NCBI RefSeq assembly: GCF_001653335.1
Contig: NZ_CP015079.1
Location: forward strand, 4,278,001 to 4,342,000
DNA from: Nocardioides dokdonensis FR1436
GTDB lineage: Bacteria; Actinomycetota; Actinomycetes; Propionibacteriales; Nocardioidaceae
DNA length: 64,000 nt
Reading direction: 5' to 3'
Shown here: piece by piece, positions 44,231 to 53,524 of the stretch
Layout: every line of letters starts with the position of its first letter
How positions within the stretch are numbered: position 1 is the stretch's first letter
Made by a program: the position numbers and the translations under genes
Notes under the pieces: generated by a model
Databases searched by the model: none
What the model saw: only the letters and a program-made list of their open reading frames with translations
Told to the model about the DNA's origin: nothing

Positions 44231-44734
44231 GTGCACCGCCAGACGAGCGGCTACCACGAGCGGCTGCGGGTACCCCCGCGCTGGTGGATTCAGTGGACGC
44301 TCATGGTCGCCAGCTTCTGGGTCGCCATGATCGTCGCCGTCCCGGAAGCCCTCGCCTGGGGGATCACGACGATCCTGATGGTCCTCCTGACAGCCCTGCT
44401 CCACGCCTACGGGTCGGCCAGGATCGTCGTAACCGACGAATGGCTGCACGCGGGGCGAGCCCGAATCCAGCTCCACTACCTCGGCCCGACTCAGGTGCTC
44501 GACGCACCCGACATGCGGTCGATCGCCGGCCCCGAAGCCAACGCCCGCGCCTACCTCCTCCTGCGCCCCTACATCCGAACGGGGGTACGGATCGCGATCG
44601 AGGACCCAAACGATCCCACCCCGTACTGGCTGGTCAGCTCCCGCCGACCCACACTGCTCGCAGCAGCGTTGAACGCCGCCGCCAGCGACACGAAGGCCAT
44701 GACCGACCCTGAGCACGGGGCAAAGCCCCACTGA
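44231..44734 (+). CDS. DUF3093 membrane protein
   Basis: A 167-residue protein. Two N-terminal helices (WTLMVASFWVAMIVAVPEAL and a following segment) precede a soluble domain with VVTDEWLHAGRARIQLHYLG and AYLLLRPYIRTGVRI, the actinobacterial DUF3093 pattern. Function unknown. GTG start near AGGCAG. It ends before a GC hairpin (GGGGGTCTGCCCCC, 44741-44754) that may terminate the operon. Confidence 0.82.
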   Translation: MHRQTSGYHERLRVPPRWWIQWTLMVASFWVAMIVAVPEALAWGITTILMVLLTALLHAYGSARIVVTDEWLHAGRARIQLHYLGPTQVLDAPDMRSIAGPEANARAYLLLRPYIRTGVRIAIEDPNDPTPYWLVSSRRPTLLAAALNAAASDTKAMTDPEHGAKPH

Positions 44735-44785
44735 CCGGCTGGGGGTCTGCCCCCGGCTTGGTTCACACTCGGGGGTGTGTGTCGA

Positions 44786-44960
44786 TCAGAGCGCGTCTGC
44801 GGCCGCGTAGACAAGCTCAACCTCGACCGGGGTGTGACCTTGGCCAGGGCGGCCCCCGCTGGCGGCGGCCAGCAGTTGTCTCCGGTTCGATCCAGGTGAC
44901 GATCGCGAGGCGAAGCCCCCCGCGCGTGTCCCACGGTTGGGTGTCGAGCACGGGTGTCTC
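44786..44960 (-). pseudogene. Remnant of an IS3-family transposase (C-terminal end)
   Basis: On the minus strand one frame reads VLDTQPWDTRGGLRLAIVTW and a second, shifted frame reads TPVEVELVYAAADAL before a stop. Together they match the end of IS3-family OrfB, with the intervening stretch degraded. No intact transposase or inverted repeats are seen, so this is an old fossil. Confidence 0.55.
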
Positions 44961-45552
44961 ACGGCATGCGCAACACGATCACCTGATCGGGCTCCAGGCG
45001 GAGGTCCTTGGGGTCGCCGGCGACGGGTGCTCCGTTGCTGGTGACATGCAGCTGCTGGCCGTCCTGTGCCCTCACCCCGCCGATCTGCGTCGAGGTCAAC
45101 GTGACTCCCCACTGGGTGAACAGCTGACCCAGCGTGAAGGTCTCACCGGCGGTGTCGGCCTCGATGTGGATCGTCCCGTCGGTCTCGTGGGTGTGAACCG
45201 CTGACATCGCTCCGGTGGTGGGGTCGACGCCGATGTTGGCCGGTATTGGCACGTCCTTGCCGTCGATGATGATCCGCAACCGGGGGTGGTAGTGCTCGGC
45301 CGTTCCCATGGGTCCCAGGTCCAGGCCCGCACTGGCGACCCGAGCGGGTACGTCGGCCGGTGCTGGCCACGGGGGCATCGAGGTTCCGTCCGGTTCAACC
45401 GATCCGCCTGATTCTTCGGCCTGACCAGATGCGTCGTCGTTCGCGGGGTCGCTGCCGCAGCCCAGAAGCAAGCCGAGCAGCAGAACACCGACCCCCGTGC
45501 CGGCGGACAACCGGCGAAGTACTGATCTGTGGGGCGCTTTAGCCGGTGACAT
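44959..45552 (-). CDS. Exported lipoprotein, unknown function
   Basis: A 197-residue lipoprotein with lipobox LLLGLLLGCGSD and an acidic linker. The folded part has His-rich segments EHYHPRLRIIIDGKDVPIPA and SAVHTHETDGTIHIEAD, suggesting a metal site, and ends QVIVLRMP. ATG follows GGAAGGAA. It lies downstream of the DUF305 lipoprotein gene and is probably co-transcribed with it. I recognise the layout from actinobacterial metal islands but not a characterised function. Confidence 0.72.
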   Translation of the reverse strand: MSPAKAPHRSVLRRLSAGTGVGVLLLGLLLGCGSDPANDDASGQAEESGGSVEPDGTSMPPWPAPADVPARVASAGLDLGPMGTAEHYHPRLRIIIDGKDVPIPANIGVDPTTGAMSAVHTHETDGTIHIEADTAGETFTLGQLFTQWGVTLTSTQIGGVRAQDGQQLHVTSNGAPVAGDPKDLRLEPDQVIVLRMP

Positions 45553-45677
45553 GTGGGTTCCTTCCAATGGAGAGGCGCGGCGACGTGGGGCGGCCATCGA
45601 GTACTCGTTCGTTCCGACCCGGCGTGACCCGCACGAGGTGCGCGCGGGCCACGCCAGAGTGGATACCTCGGCGGCAT

Positions 45678-46253
45678 TCAGGACCCGAGGAGGTCCTCCA
45701 TCTGGGCGATCTCGGTGGTCTGATCGGCCTCGATCTTCTCGGCAAGCGCGATGGCATCGGGGTTCTCGCCGTTCTGCTGCTCGGTCTGCGCCATCTCGAT
45801 GGCACCAGTGTGGTGCTCGATCATCATGGTGAGGAACATCTGGTCGAACTCGGCGCCGGAAGCGGTACCGAGACTCTCCATGTCGGCATCAGTCATCATT
45901 CCGGACATGTCGCTGCCGGAGTGATCCATCCCGCCCTCGGAGTCGGGCGAGGCCTCTTGACCCCAGTCCTCGAGCCATCCGGTCATGGTGTCGATCTCGG
46001 GGCCCTGAGCGGCCTCGATCTTGTCGGCGAGCTGCTTCACCTCGGTGCTGGCGGCGCGCTCCTGAGCCATTTCGGCCATCTCCATGGCCTGTTCGTGATG
46101 GGCGATCATCGACTGGGCGAATTTCACGTCGGCGTTGTTGAACTGCGCGCCGGTGCTATCGGTCGAATCCTTGGAATCGGTGTCGCTGCCGCAGCCGGCG
46201 ACGGTCAATGCTGCCACGACGGCAAACGCGGCGGACATGAGTGTTCTCTTCAT
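45678..46253 (-). CDS. DUF305 metal-binding lipoprotein
   Basis: A 191-residue lipoprotein (lipobox LTVAGCGSD) with two DUF305 helical units. Each has paired histidines: FAQSMIAHHEQAMEMAEM and MFLTMMIEHHTGAIEMAQ. Methionine- and His-rich stretches (DHSGSDMSGMMTDADM) fit copper or silver binding. It acts outside the membrane. Middle gene of a leftward three-gene operon. Confidence 0.9.
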   Translation of the reverse strand: MKRTLMSAAFAVVAALTVAGCGSDTDSKDSTDSTGAQFNNADVKFAQSMIAHHEQAMEMAEMAQERAASTEVKQLADKIEAAQGPEIDTMTGWLEDWGQEASPDSEGGMDHSGSDMSGMMTDADMESLGTASGAEFDQMFLTMMIEHHTGAIEMAQTEQQNGENPDAIALAEKIEADQTTEIAQMEDLLGS

Positions 46254-46331
46254 AGGTGTATCTCCTGAGTGGTCTGTCGAATGAGGGCATGCGGAGCCAG
46301 CGGAGCCACCACAGGGGTGCTCCGCAGCTGC

Positions 46332-46880
46332 TCAGCAGCGCTGAATCGACAGCTCGATCAGGGATCGCGTGTCGGGATCCCGCCCACGAGGGACGATCGC
46401 TCGCGTAGGTCGAGGCAGCGCCCACACCACTGGTGCTAACCGCACCCGACGGAGGAGCCGCAGCAGGGCGAGCAGCGCGGCGCCGAGGATGGCCAGGCAC
46501 ATGGCGCCCATCGCCATGCCACCGTGACCTGACCCGGTGACAACCTCGAGCAGGTCCTCTGCCTGGTTGCCGGCCGTCAGCCCAGCGTCCGACACGATGC
46601 CCGTGGGGATCGCGGCAAGGTCGGAGGCGTCCATGCCCATCGAGGACGCCGGCATGAGCCCTGGCGAAGCTGTCTGCATGCTCATGCCCTCGGCGTCGTG
46701 ACCACCGGTCTGACCGCTGAGTCCGTGCATGCCGAACAGACCTGCGAGCACCAGGAGCAGTCCGGCCAACCGCAGCGCAGGATCCACTGACGCCGCGACT
46801 GGCACGGGAAGGCTCACGCTCCGAGGGTATCGACCACGTGCTTCACGCCATGCGCGGCGGCTCTCGAGGCTACGCGACAT
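46332..46880 (-). CDS. Met/His-rich membrane protein (DUF6153-like)
   Basis: About 182 residues with two helices (LRLAGLLLVLAGLFGMHGL and MAMGAMCLAILGAALLALL). The loop between them is rich in Met, His, Gly and Asp (HDAEGMSMQTASPGLMPASS), a pattern common in copper-related proteins of actinobacteria. The start is uncertain: GTG at 46817 would give a protein beginning just before the first helix. It is first in the operon with DUF305. Confidence 0.6.
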   Translation of the reverse strand: MSRSLESRRAWREARGRYPRSVSLPVPVAASVDPALRLAGLLLVLAGLFGMHGLSGQTGGHDAEGMSMQTASPGLMPASSMGMDASDLAAIPTGIVSDAGLTAGNQAEDLLEVVTGSGHGGMAMGAMCLAILGAALLALLRLLRRVRLAPVVWALPRPTRAIVPRGRDPDTRSLIELSIQRC

Positions 46881-47232
46881 GACCGGGTTCGGGCTGAAGT
46901 CCGTCGGCGACATTGAACGCGCGATCAGTCACGTGGAGGACCACGTCGACGATCTCGCGGTCGCTGAAACCGTGCAAGCCGCAGCGCCTCGATTTGCCCG
47001 GCGGTGATCGTGGAGAGCTCGCGATAGACCCGTGCCCCGTCGGTGAGCATCGCGGCATAGCCGGGGATCCAACGACTTCCCGCAAAGCGTCAACTCGGCA
47101 GCCGATCTCCAGCGCCCGGGCCCCGGAGTGCGCTCCCCGAGCCGCCGCGTGGTCGGGATCTCGACGCCACGCTGGAGGACACGGTTTGGCGGGGCTGGTG
47201 ACCATGAAGGTCCCCACGTTGTTCATCAGCAT
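46881..47232 (-). pseudogene. Decayed AhpD / carboxymuconolactone decarboxylase-like gene
   Basis: On the minus strand the pieces EIGCRVDALREVVGSP, MLTDGARVYRELSTIT and GFSDREIVDVVLHVTDRAF lie in order but in different frames, and the catalytic CxxC region is missing. This resembles an AhpD-like peroxidase-related gene with several frameshifts. It has no intact reading frame. Confidence 0.5.
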
Positions 47233-47235
47233 CGG

Positions 47236-48786
47236 TTAGCCCTCCCTGGCCTCGGGGACGGTGGTCGCGCGTGGCGAGCGACGGTCATGATCGCCACCGG
47301 CGGTGGGTCTGCCGGGTAGGAGCAGCGCGGTGAGTAAAGCGCTGAGCCCGGCGGTGATCGCTGCGGCTATCAGGACCAGGGACATGCCGTGCAGGTAGGC
47401 GGCATGTGCGCTGGAGGCGAGGGCCGGGTCACCGAGGCGGGTGGCGGCGGCGAGGGCGCCGGCGATGGATTCGCGGGCGGTTTCCGCTGCCTCGGGCGGC
47501 AGGCCGGCGGTGTTCAGTCGTCCGGAGTAGCCCTCAGACAGCAGGCTGCCGAGCAGGGCGACGCCGAGGGCACCACCTGTCTGGCGCAGGGTCATGGTGA
47601 TCGCGGTACCGGACCCGGCTTGCTCGGTAGGAAGAGCGTCGAGGACGGCGTCCATGGCGGGCGCGAGCGCCACCCCGATCCCGAGTCCCGCTGTGGCGAG
47701 CCAGGCTGCGACGAACCCGTAGCTGGACTGCAGATCGGTGAACGCGCCGATTGCCACACCTGCTGCGAGCACCGCCAGGCCGGCTGAGACCGGCACTCGG
47801 TAGCCGGCGCGCGCGGCGAGCCGCTCCCCGGCCGGGGCGCCGACGACCAGTCCGCCGATCAGCGGGAGCAGCCGGATACCGGTGCCGAGGGCGTCGTGGC
47901 CGGCGACGAACTGGAGGTACTGCGGGACGACGAACAGCAGGCCGAGCATGCCGAACGTGACCAGGACGCCGGCGATGCTGGCCCACAGGAACTGGGGCTG
48001 GGCGAACAGGTGCAGGTCGATCATCGGGTCGCGTACCCGCAGCTCCCAGGCCACGAAGCCCGTCAGCACCACCACTCCGGCACCGATTGGGCCGATGGTG
48101 ACCGGATCCGACCAGCCCCGACCTGGGGCCTCGATCACCCCGTAGACGAGCGAGGTGAGCCCGGCCGTGGAGAGCACCGCTCCCAGGACGTCGGGGCGGC
48201 GTGGCGCCGGGTCGCGCGACTCCGGAAGCAGGACCGCGATGGCGATCGCGCCGATGATCGCGATCGGTACGTTGATCAGGAAGATGGAGCCCCACCAGAA
48301 GTGCTCGAGCAGGTAGCCGCCGATGATCGGCCCGAGCGGGATGCCGATTCCGAGCCCCATGACCAGGAATGAGACCGCCTTGCCGCGTTCGGCTGGGCCG
48401 AAGAGGGCGGCGAGGACGGCGAAGGCGACCGGCAGCATGATGGCCGCGCCCAGCCCCATGACGCCGCGTGCGGCGATCACCAAGGCGGCGGCGCCGGCCC
48501 AGGCTGCAGCGGCCGAGGAGATCCCGAACAGGCCGAGTCCGATCAGGAGCAGCCTTTTTCGGCCGTGCCGGTCACCGAGCGCTCCGCAGGTGAGCATCAG
48601 GCCGGCGATCACCAGGACGTAGGCGTTGACCATCCATTGCAAGGCGTCGGTGCCGACCTCCAGCTCGGTGGCGATGGTCGGCAGGGCGACGTTCATGATG
48701 GTGATGTCGAAGCCGAGGGTCAGGACGGCCAGGCCGAGGGCGGCCAGCGCCCACCAGCGCCGCGGATCGTCGTAGGTAGTCGTCAT
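47236..48786 (-). CDS. MFS drug exporter (DHA2 / EmrB-QacA type)
   Basis: A 516-residue transporter with 14 helices. Signatures are LGFDITIMNVALPTIATEL in helix 1, the loop GALGDRHGRKRLLLIGL and motif C-like GLGIGIPLGPIIGGYL. It exports toxic compounds using the proton gradient. It follows the MMPL gene by 31 bases on the same strand, so the two exporters form one operon. Confidence 0.92.
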   Translation of the reverse strand: MTTTYDDPRRWWALAALGLAVLTLGFDITIMNVALPTIATELEVGTDALQWMVNAYVLVIAGLMLTCGALGDRHGRKRLLLIGLGLFGISSAAAAWAGAAALVIAARGVMGLGAAIMLPVAFAVLAALFGPAERGKAVSFLVMGLGIGIPLGPIIGGYLLEHFWWGSIFLINVPIAIIGAIAIAVLLPESRDPAPRRPDVLGAVLSTAGLTSLVYGVIEAPGRGWSDPVTIGPIGAGVVVLTGFVAWELRVRDPMIDLHLFAQPQFLWASIAGVLVTFGMLGLLFVVPQYLQFVAGHDALGTGIRLLPLIGGLVVGAPAGERLAARAGYRVPVSAGLAVLAAGVAIGAFTDLQSSYGFVAAWLATAGLGIGVALAPAMDAVLDALPTEQAGSGTAITMTLRQTGGALGVALLGSLLSEGYSGRLNTAGLPPEAAETARESIAGALAAATRLGDPALASSAHAAYLHGMSLVLIAAAITAGLSALLTALLLPGRPTAGGDHDRRSPRATTVPEAREG

Positions 48787-48817
48787 GATGTTTCTCCTGT
48801 CCGGGTGGCGGAGTGGG

Positions 48818-51082
48818 TCAGTCGGTGAGGCCGAGGCGGTTGTGAAGGCGCCGTAGCGGCGCGGGGGCCCACCAGTTGGCCTCGCCGGCCAGCCGCATGA
48901 TGGCGGGGACGAGCAGGCCGCGGACGATGGTGGCGTCGAGGACGACGGCGAGGGTGAGGCCGACGCCGATCACCTTCAGGGCCGTGAGGTTCGAGGCGGC
49001 CAGCGCCAGGAAGACGGTGACCAGAATGGCGGCCGCGGCGGTGATCAGCCCCCCGGTGCGTTGCAGCCCTTGGGCCACGGCTTCGGTGGTGGTGGCGCCG
49101 TTGCGGTGGGCCTCGGTGATCCTGGACAGCAGGAAGACCTCGTAGTCCATCGACAGGCCGAAGGCGATGCAGAAGACCAGGACCGGCAACGTGGTTTCCA
49201 GGGTGCCGGTCGGGGTGAAGTCGCCGACCAGCCAGCGCAGATGACCCTCCTGGAACACATAGACCAGGGCTCCGAAGGTGGCGCTGAGGCTGAGCAGGTT
49301 GGTCACGATCGCCTTCACCGGGATCAGCAGCGACCCGGTGAACAGGAACAGCAGGACGAAGGTGGACAACGCGATCACGCCCAGCGCCCACGGCAGCCGG
49401 TCGGCGATGGTGTCGGTGGCATCGACCAGGGTGGCCGCGGAGCCGCCAACCAGCACCGCCCCCGGTGCCGGCTGGTCGCGGATGTCGCGCACGACGCCGC
49501 GGGCGTCGGCGGGGTCGGTGGCCGACGGGGTGACGGCCACCCAGGTCCCGGCCGCGGATGTGTAGCGGGCGTTCAGAACCTCTGCTTGTTGGCCGGTCGT
49601 AGCAGTCGTTTGCCCCTCGACGTACTGGCCGGTGGCCGTCTCCACGGTCGCCACCCCGGGCAGGGTTGAGAGCCGGGCGGCGTACTCGTCCAGCTCGTCC
49701 TCACCAACCGGCGTGGCGTCGCCTCCGGGCATCACCACGGTGATCGGGTCCTCGGCCGCGCTGGGGAAGTCCCGTGCCAGCCGTTCGGCTGTCTCGGCCA
49801 CGGGGTGGTCGGCGGGAAGGGTCCGGTGGTCCAGCAGCCCGAACCGCACGCCGGCGAACGGCAGCACCAGCAGGATGAGCACGGCGCTGACCGAACCCAG
49901 GACCAGCACGGGGCGGCGCATCACCAGGGCAGCGATCCGGTGCCAGGTCAGCCGGTCCTCCCCCACCCGGGCGCGGCGCCGGGTCATCCGCCGGCGGACC
50001 GGGGCGAACAGGTCGGCCCGGTCGAGCCGGTGCCCGACAAGGGCAAGCATCGCCGGGATCAGGACCACCGCGGTGAGGGCGGCCAGCGCGGTGACCGCGA
50101 TCCCGGCGTAGCCCAGCGAACGCAGGAACGGCATCGGAAACAACAGCAGCGCCGACAGCGACAGCGCCACCGTGATCGCCGAGAACACCACCGTGCGGCC
50201 CGCGGTGCGCACGGCGACAACCACAGCGGAGTCGACGGTGCGGCCGGCGCGGCGCTCCTCACGGAACCGGGTGACCAGGAACAGGCTGTAGTCCACCGCC
50301 AGCCCGAACCCCAGAGCGGTGGTCAGGTTCAACGCGTAGGACGACATCGTGGTGGCCTCGGCCAGCAGCCCCAACACGGCCAGGGTGCCGACCACCGCAC
50401 CGGCACCCACCAGCAGCGGCAGACCGGCCGCCACCGCGGAGCCGAAGACCAGCAGCAGCACCAGCAGGGTGATCGGCAAGGTCACCATCTCCGCGGAGAC
50501 CAGGTCACTCTCGGCCTGCTCGTCGACCGCCAGACCCACCGCGGCGGACCCGGTGGCACTCACCCGCAACGATCCTGAGTCCTCCCCGAGGTCGCCGAGG
50601 ATCCTCGCCGCGGTCTCCTGCGCGGCATGCTCGCCGCCGGTCAGCTGCAGCCCGATCAGCGCGGACCGCCCGTCGTCCGCGCGCAACGACGGGTCCGGCC
50701 TCGCCCAGTAGGAGTGCACCCCGCCCACACCGGGCGACTCGGCCAGCTGCCCGGTGAGCTCACGCCCCGACTCCACACCTGCCGCAGAGTCGACGGTGCC
50801 GGTGCCCACCTCGGCGACCAGGATCAGGTTCGGCGGCCCGCCGGGGAACTGCTTGGTCAGCAGCTCGGCCGCGCGTTGCGACTCTGCCGAGGGGTCCAGG
50901 TAGGCACCGGAGGTCAGCTTGTCTCCGGCATCCCGCCCGGCCACGCCGGCCAGAATCATGAGCAGCAGCGCCGCCAACAGCACCAGTCCGCGGCGACGGA
51001 GCAACAACCGCAGGAGTGGACCCGCCTCCGCCTCCGGCTCGCGCTTCCCGCTCCGCTCGTGGTGCACCGCCGTCGTCGCCAT
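48818..51082 (-). CDS. MMPL/RND-family membrane transporter
   Basis: A 754-residue transporter with 12 helices and two large outer domains. Motifs include GFGLAVDYSLFLVTRFREER and CIAFGLSMDYEVFLLSRI, the paired GxxxDY segments of MMPL proteins where the Asp/Tyr carry protons. It may export lipids or small toxic molecules. ATG follows AAGGG. It diverges from the CmtR-like sensor gene across a short gap with an inverted repeat, so its expression may respond to the same metal. Confidence 0.92.
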   Translation of the reverse strand: MATTAVHHERSGKREPEAEAGPLLRLLLRRRGLVLLAALLLMILAGVAGRDAGDKLTSGAYLDPSAESQRAAELLTKQFPGGPPNLILVAEVGTGTVDSAAGVESGRELTGQLAESPGVGGVHSYWARPDPSLRADDGRSALIGLQLTGGEHAAQETAARILGDLGEDSGSLRVSATGSAAVGLAVDEQAESDLVSAEMVTLPITLLVLLLVFGSAVAAGLPLLVGAGAVVGTLAVLGLLAEATTMSSYALNLTTALGFGLAVDYSLFLVTRFREERRAGRTVDSAVVVAVRTAGRTVVFSAITVALSLSALLLFPMPFLRSLGYAGIAVTALAALTAVVLIPAMLALVGHRLDRADLFAPVRRRMTRRRARVGEDRLTWHRIAALVMRRPVLVLGSVSAVLILLVLPFAGVRFGLLDHRTLPADHPVAETAERLARDFPSAAEDPITVVMPGGDATPVGEDELDEYAARLSTLPGVATVETATGQYVEGQTTATTGQQAEVLNARYTSAAGTWVAVTPSATDPADARGVVRDIRDQPAPGAVLVGGSAATLVDATDTIADRLPWALGVIALSTFVLLFLFTGSLLIPVKAIVTNLLSLSATFGALVYVFQEGHLRWLVGDFTPTGTLETTLPVLVFCIAFGLSMDYEVFLLSRITEAHRNGATTTEAVAQGLQRTGGLITAAAAILVTVFLALAASNLTALKVIGVGLTLAVVLDATIVRGLLVPAIMRLAGEANWWAPAPLRRLHNRLGLTD

Positions 51083-51125
51083 AATAGGACCCTTCAAGAT
51101 TTGGCCGCTGTCAGCGGAACTGGCC

Positions 51126-51150
51126 GATCAATAGATCGCACGCTATCATC
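51126..51150. promoter_or_regulatory. Candidate ArsR/CmtR operator
   Basis: An imperfect inverted repeat, GATCAATAG then CTATCATC after eight bases, in the 73-bp gap between the MMPL gene and the ArsR-type gene. Its half sites fit a small winged-helix dimer. Confidence 0.45.
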
Positions 51151-51155
51151 GGCCT

Positions 51156-51557
51156 ATGGCAATGACAACGGCTAACGCCGACCCGGCGCTGCGGCGCGGA
51201 GCGGCCCTGTTCCACGGACTCGCGGACCGCAACCGGCTGGCGATCGTCCGACAGCTCGCCCACGGCGAGCGGCGGGTAGTGGACCTCACCGAGGCCCTCG
51301 GGGTGGCACAAGGCACGGTTTCAGGCCACCTCGCCTGCCTGCGCGACTGCGGCCTGATCGTCGGCCGACCCGAGGGCCGGCAGATGTTCTACTCCATCGC
51401 TCACCCCGAGCTGATGGACCTGCTCGGTGCGGCCGAGAAGCTGCTCGCCCTGACCGGCGAGGCCGTCGACCTGTGCCCGAACTACGGCCTAGACGACATC
51501 CCCACCGACACAGACACGGGGACCACCCCCACCACGACTGAGGAAGTGGCACCGTGA
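51156..51557 (+). CDS. cmtR: ArsR-family metal sensor, CmtR type (Cd/Pb)
   Basis: A 133-residue winged-helix repressor. The recognition helix is VAQGTVSGHLACLRDCGL. C61 and C65 in that helix and C107 in VDLCPNYG match the three-Cys Cd(II)/Pb(II) site of mycobacterial CmtR in order and spacing. Metal binding should release DNA. It overlaps the P1B-ATPase gene by four bases, so it controls the pump it is translated with and perhaps the divergent exporters. Confidence 0.87.
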   Translation: MAMTTANADPALRRGAALFHGLADRNRLAIVRQLAHGERRVVDLTEALGVAQGTVSGHLACLRDCGLIVGRPEGRQMFYSIAHPELMDLLGAAEKLLALTGEAVDLCPNYGLDDIPTDTDTGTTPTTTEEVAP

Positions 51558-53524
51558 CGGACGCCTGCGGCTGCGGCCACGACGAAGCGCGAAACGACGA
51601 CGGCGAGCTGGAGGAGCACGAGCCGGAACGGCTCTGGGAGGTCAACGAGCTGCGCTTCGCCGCTGCCGCCGGGGTCTTCCTGATCGCCGGGTTCCTCGCG
51701 GGTCTCAACGACAGCCCCGATTGGGCGGTCACGAGCCTCAACGGGATCGCCTTGGCGCTAGGGGCCTGGACCTTCGTGCCCAGCACCTTGAAGCGGCTGG
51801 CCAAGGGCAAGATCGGCGTCGGCACGCTGATGACGATTGCGGCCGTCGGCGCGGTCATCCTCGGCGAGGTAGCCGAGGCCGCCGCACTCGCATTCCTCTA
51901 CTCCATTAGCGAGGGCCTCGAGGAGTACGCCGTGGCCCGCACCCGCCGCGGCCTGCGCGCCCTGCTCTCCCTGGTCCCGGCCGAGGCCACCATCCTCCGC
52001 GACGGCACCCAGGTCACCGTTGCCCCCGCAGACCTCGCGATCGGCGACCTGTTCCTAGTCCGGCCCGGCGAACGCGTGGCCACCGACGGCGTCATCCGCG
52101 CCGGGCGCACCGCCCTGGACGTCTCCGCCCTCACCGGGGAGTCCGTACCGGTCGAGGCCGGCCCAGGCGACGCCGTCTACGCCGGCTCCATCAACGGAAC
52201 CGGCGTCCTCGAGGTCGAGGTCACCACCACAGCCGAGGACAACTCCCTGGCCCGGATCGTCAACATCGTCGAGGCCGAGCAGTCCCGCAAGGGCAACGCC
52301 CAGAGGCTCGCCGACCGGATCGCCAAACCCCTGGTGCCCGGGATCATGGTCCTCGCCGCCGTCATCGCGATCACCGGCAGCCTGCTCGGCGACCCGGCGA
52401 CCTGGATCGAACGCGCCCTGGTCGTCCTGGTCGCCGCGTCCCCGTGCGCGCTGGCGATCTCCGTGCCGGTCACCGTGGTCGCCGCGATCGGCGCCGCCAG
52501 CCGCATCGGTGCCCTGGTCAAGGGCGGAGCCGCCCTTGAGTCCCTCGGCCGGATCCGTGCGGTCGCCCTGGACAAGACCGGCACCCTGACCCGCAACCAA
52601 CCCTCCGTCGTCGAGGTCGCCACCGCCCCCGGCCACACTCGCGAGCAGGTCCTCGACATCGCCGCCGCCCTGGAGTCCCGCAGCGAGCACCCCCTGGCCC
52701 GCGCGATCCTGGCCGCCGTCACCGACCATCGCGACGCCCAAGACGTCGAGGCCGTCACCGGCGCCGGCCTCACCGGAACCATCGACGGCCGCCCGGCTCG
52801 CCTGGGACGGCCCGGCTGGATCCCCGCCGGCGAGCTCTCCGAGCCCGTCACCGCCATGCAGGAAGCGGGCGCTACAGCGGTCCTCATCGAGTACGACGGG
52901 GCCGTGATCGGCGCCGTCGCCGTCCGCGACGACCTGCGCCCCGAGGCAGCCGAGGTGGTCGCCCGCCTCCGCGCCAGCGGCTACCAGGTCGCCATGCTCA
53001 CCGGCGACAACGAACGCACCGCCGCCGCCCTAGCCGACCAGGCCGGCATCACTGACGTTCACGCCGAGCTCCGACCCGAGGACAAGTCGGCCATCATCCA
53101 CCGGCTACGCGAGGACCGGCCGACCGCGATGGTCGGCGACGGCGTCAACGACGCCCCCGCTCTGGCCACCGCCGACGTCGGCATCGCGATGGGGGCGATG
53201 GGCAGCGACGTGGCGATCGAGACCGCCGACGTCGCCCTCATGGGCGAAGACCTGCGCCACCTGCCGCACACCCTGACCCACGCCCGCCGGGCACGGTCGA
53301 TCATGCTGCAGAACGTCGGCCTCTCCCTCGTGCTGATCGCCATCCTGATCCCGCTGGCCGCCCTCGGCGTACTCGGGCTCGCCGCGGTGGTCCTGGTCCA
53401 CGAGGTCGCTGAGATCTTCGTGATCGGCAACGGCGTCCGCGCCGGCCGCGTCCGCCCACTTCCCCCAGCACCAACGGCCACTCCCACAGCGGCTACGGTG
53501 CCGGCGAAAGCCGGGGCCAGGTGA
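51554..53524 (+). CDS. P1B-type heavy metal ATPase (Cd/Pb/Zn exporter)
   Basis: A 656-residue pump with a short Cys/His N-terminus (ACGCGHDE) and no HMA domain. Order: helices, the actuator loop with ALTGESVPVE, the membrane metal motif SPCALAISVP (SPC instead of the usual CPC), phosphorylation site DKTGTLT, hinge GDGVNDAPAL and a last helix with HEVAEIFV. SPC is typical of the P1B-4 group, but HEGGT is replaced by HEVAE, so specificity is not certain. Context with CmtR and CadD suggests cadmium or lead. Confidence 0.92.
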   Translation: MTDACGCGHDEARNDDGELEEHEPERLWEVNELRFAAAAGVFLIAGFLAGLNDSPDWAVTSLNGIALALGAWTFVPSTLKRLAKGKIGVGTLMTIAAVGAVILGEVAEAAALAFLYSISEGLEEYAVARTRRGLRALLSLVPAEATILRDGTQVTVAPADLAIGDLFLVRPGERVATDGVIRAGRTALDVSALTGESVPVEAGPGDAVYAGSINGTGVLEVEVTTTAEDNSLARIVNIVEAEQSRKGNAQRLADRIAKPLVPGIMVLAAVIAITGSLLGDPATWIERALVVLVAASPCALAISVPVTVVAAIGAASRIGALVKGGAALESLGRIRAVALDKTGTLTRNQPSVVEVATAPGHTREQVLDIAAALESRSEHPLARAILAAVTDHRDAQDVEAVTGAGLTGTIDGRPARLGRPGWIPAGELSEPVTAMQEAGATAVLIEYDGAVIGAVAVRDDLRPEAAEVVARLRASGYQVAMLTGDNERTAAALADQAGITDVHAELRPEDKSAIIHRLREDRPTAMVGDGVNDAPALATADVGIAMGAMGSDVAIETADVALMGEDLRHLPHTLTHARRARSIMLQNVGLSLVLIAILIPLAALGVLGLAAVVLVHEVAEIFVIGNGVRAGRVRPLPPAPTATPTAATVPAKAGAR

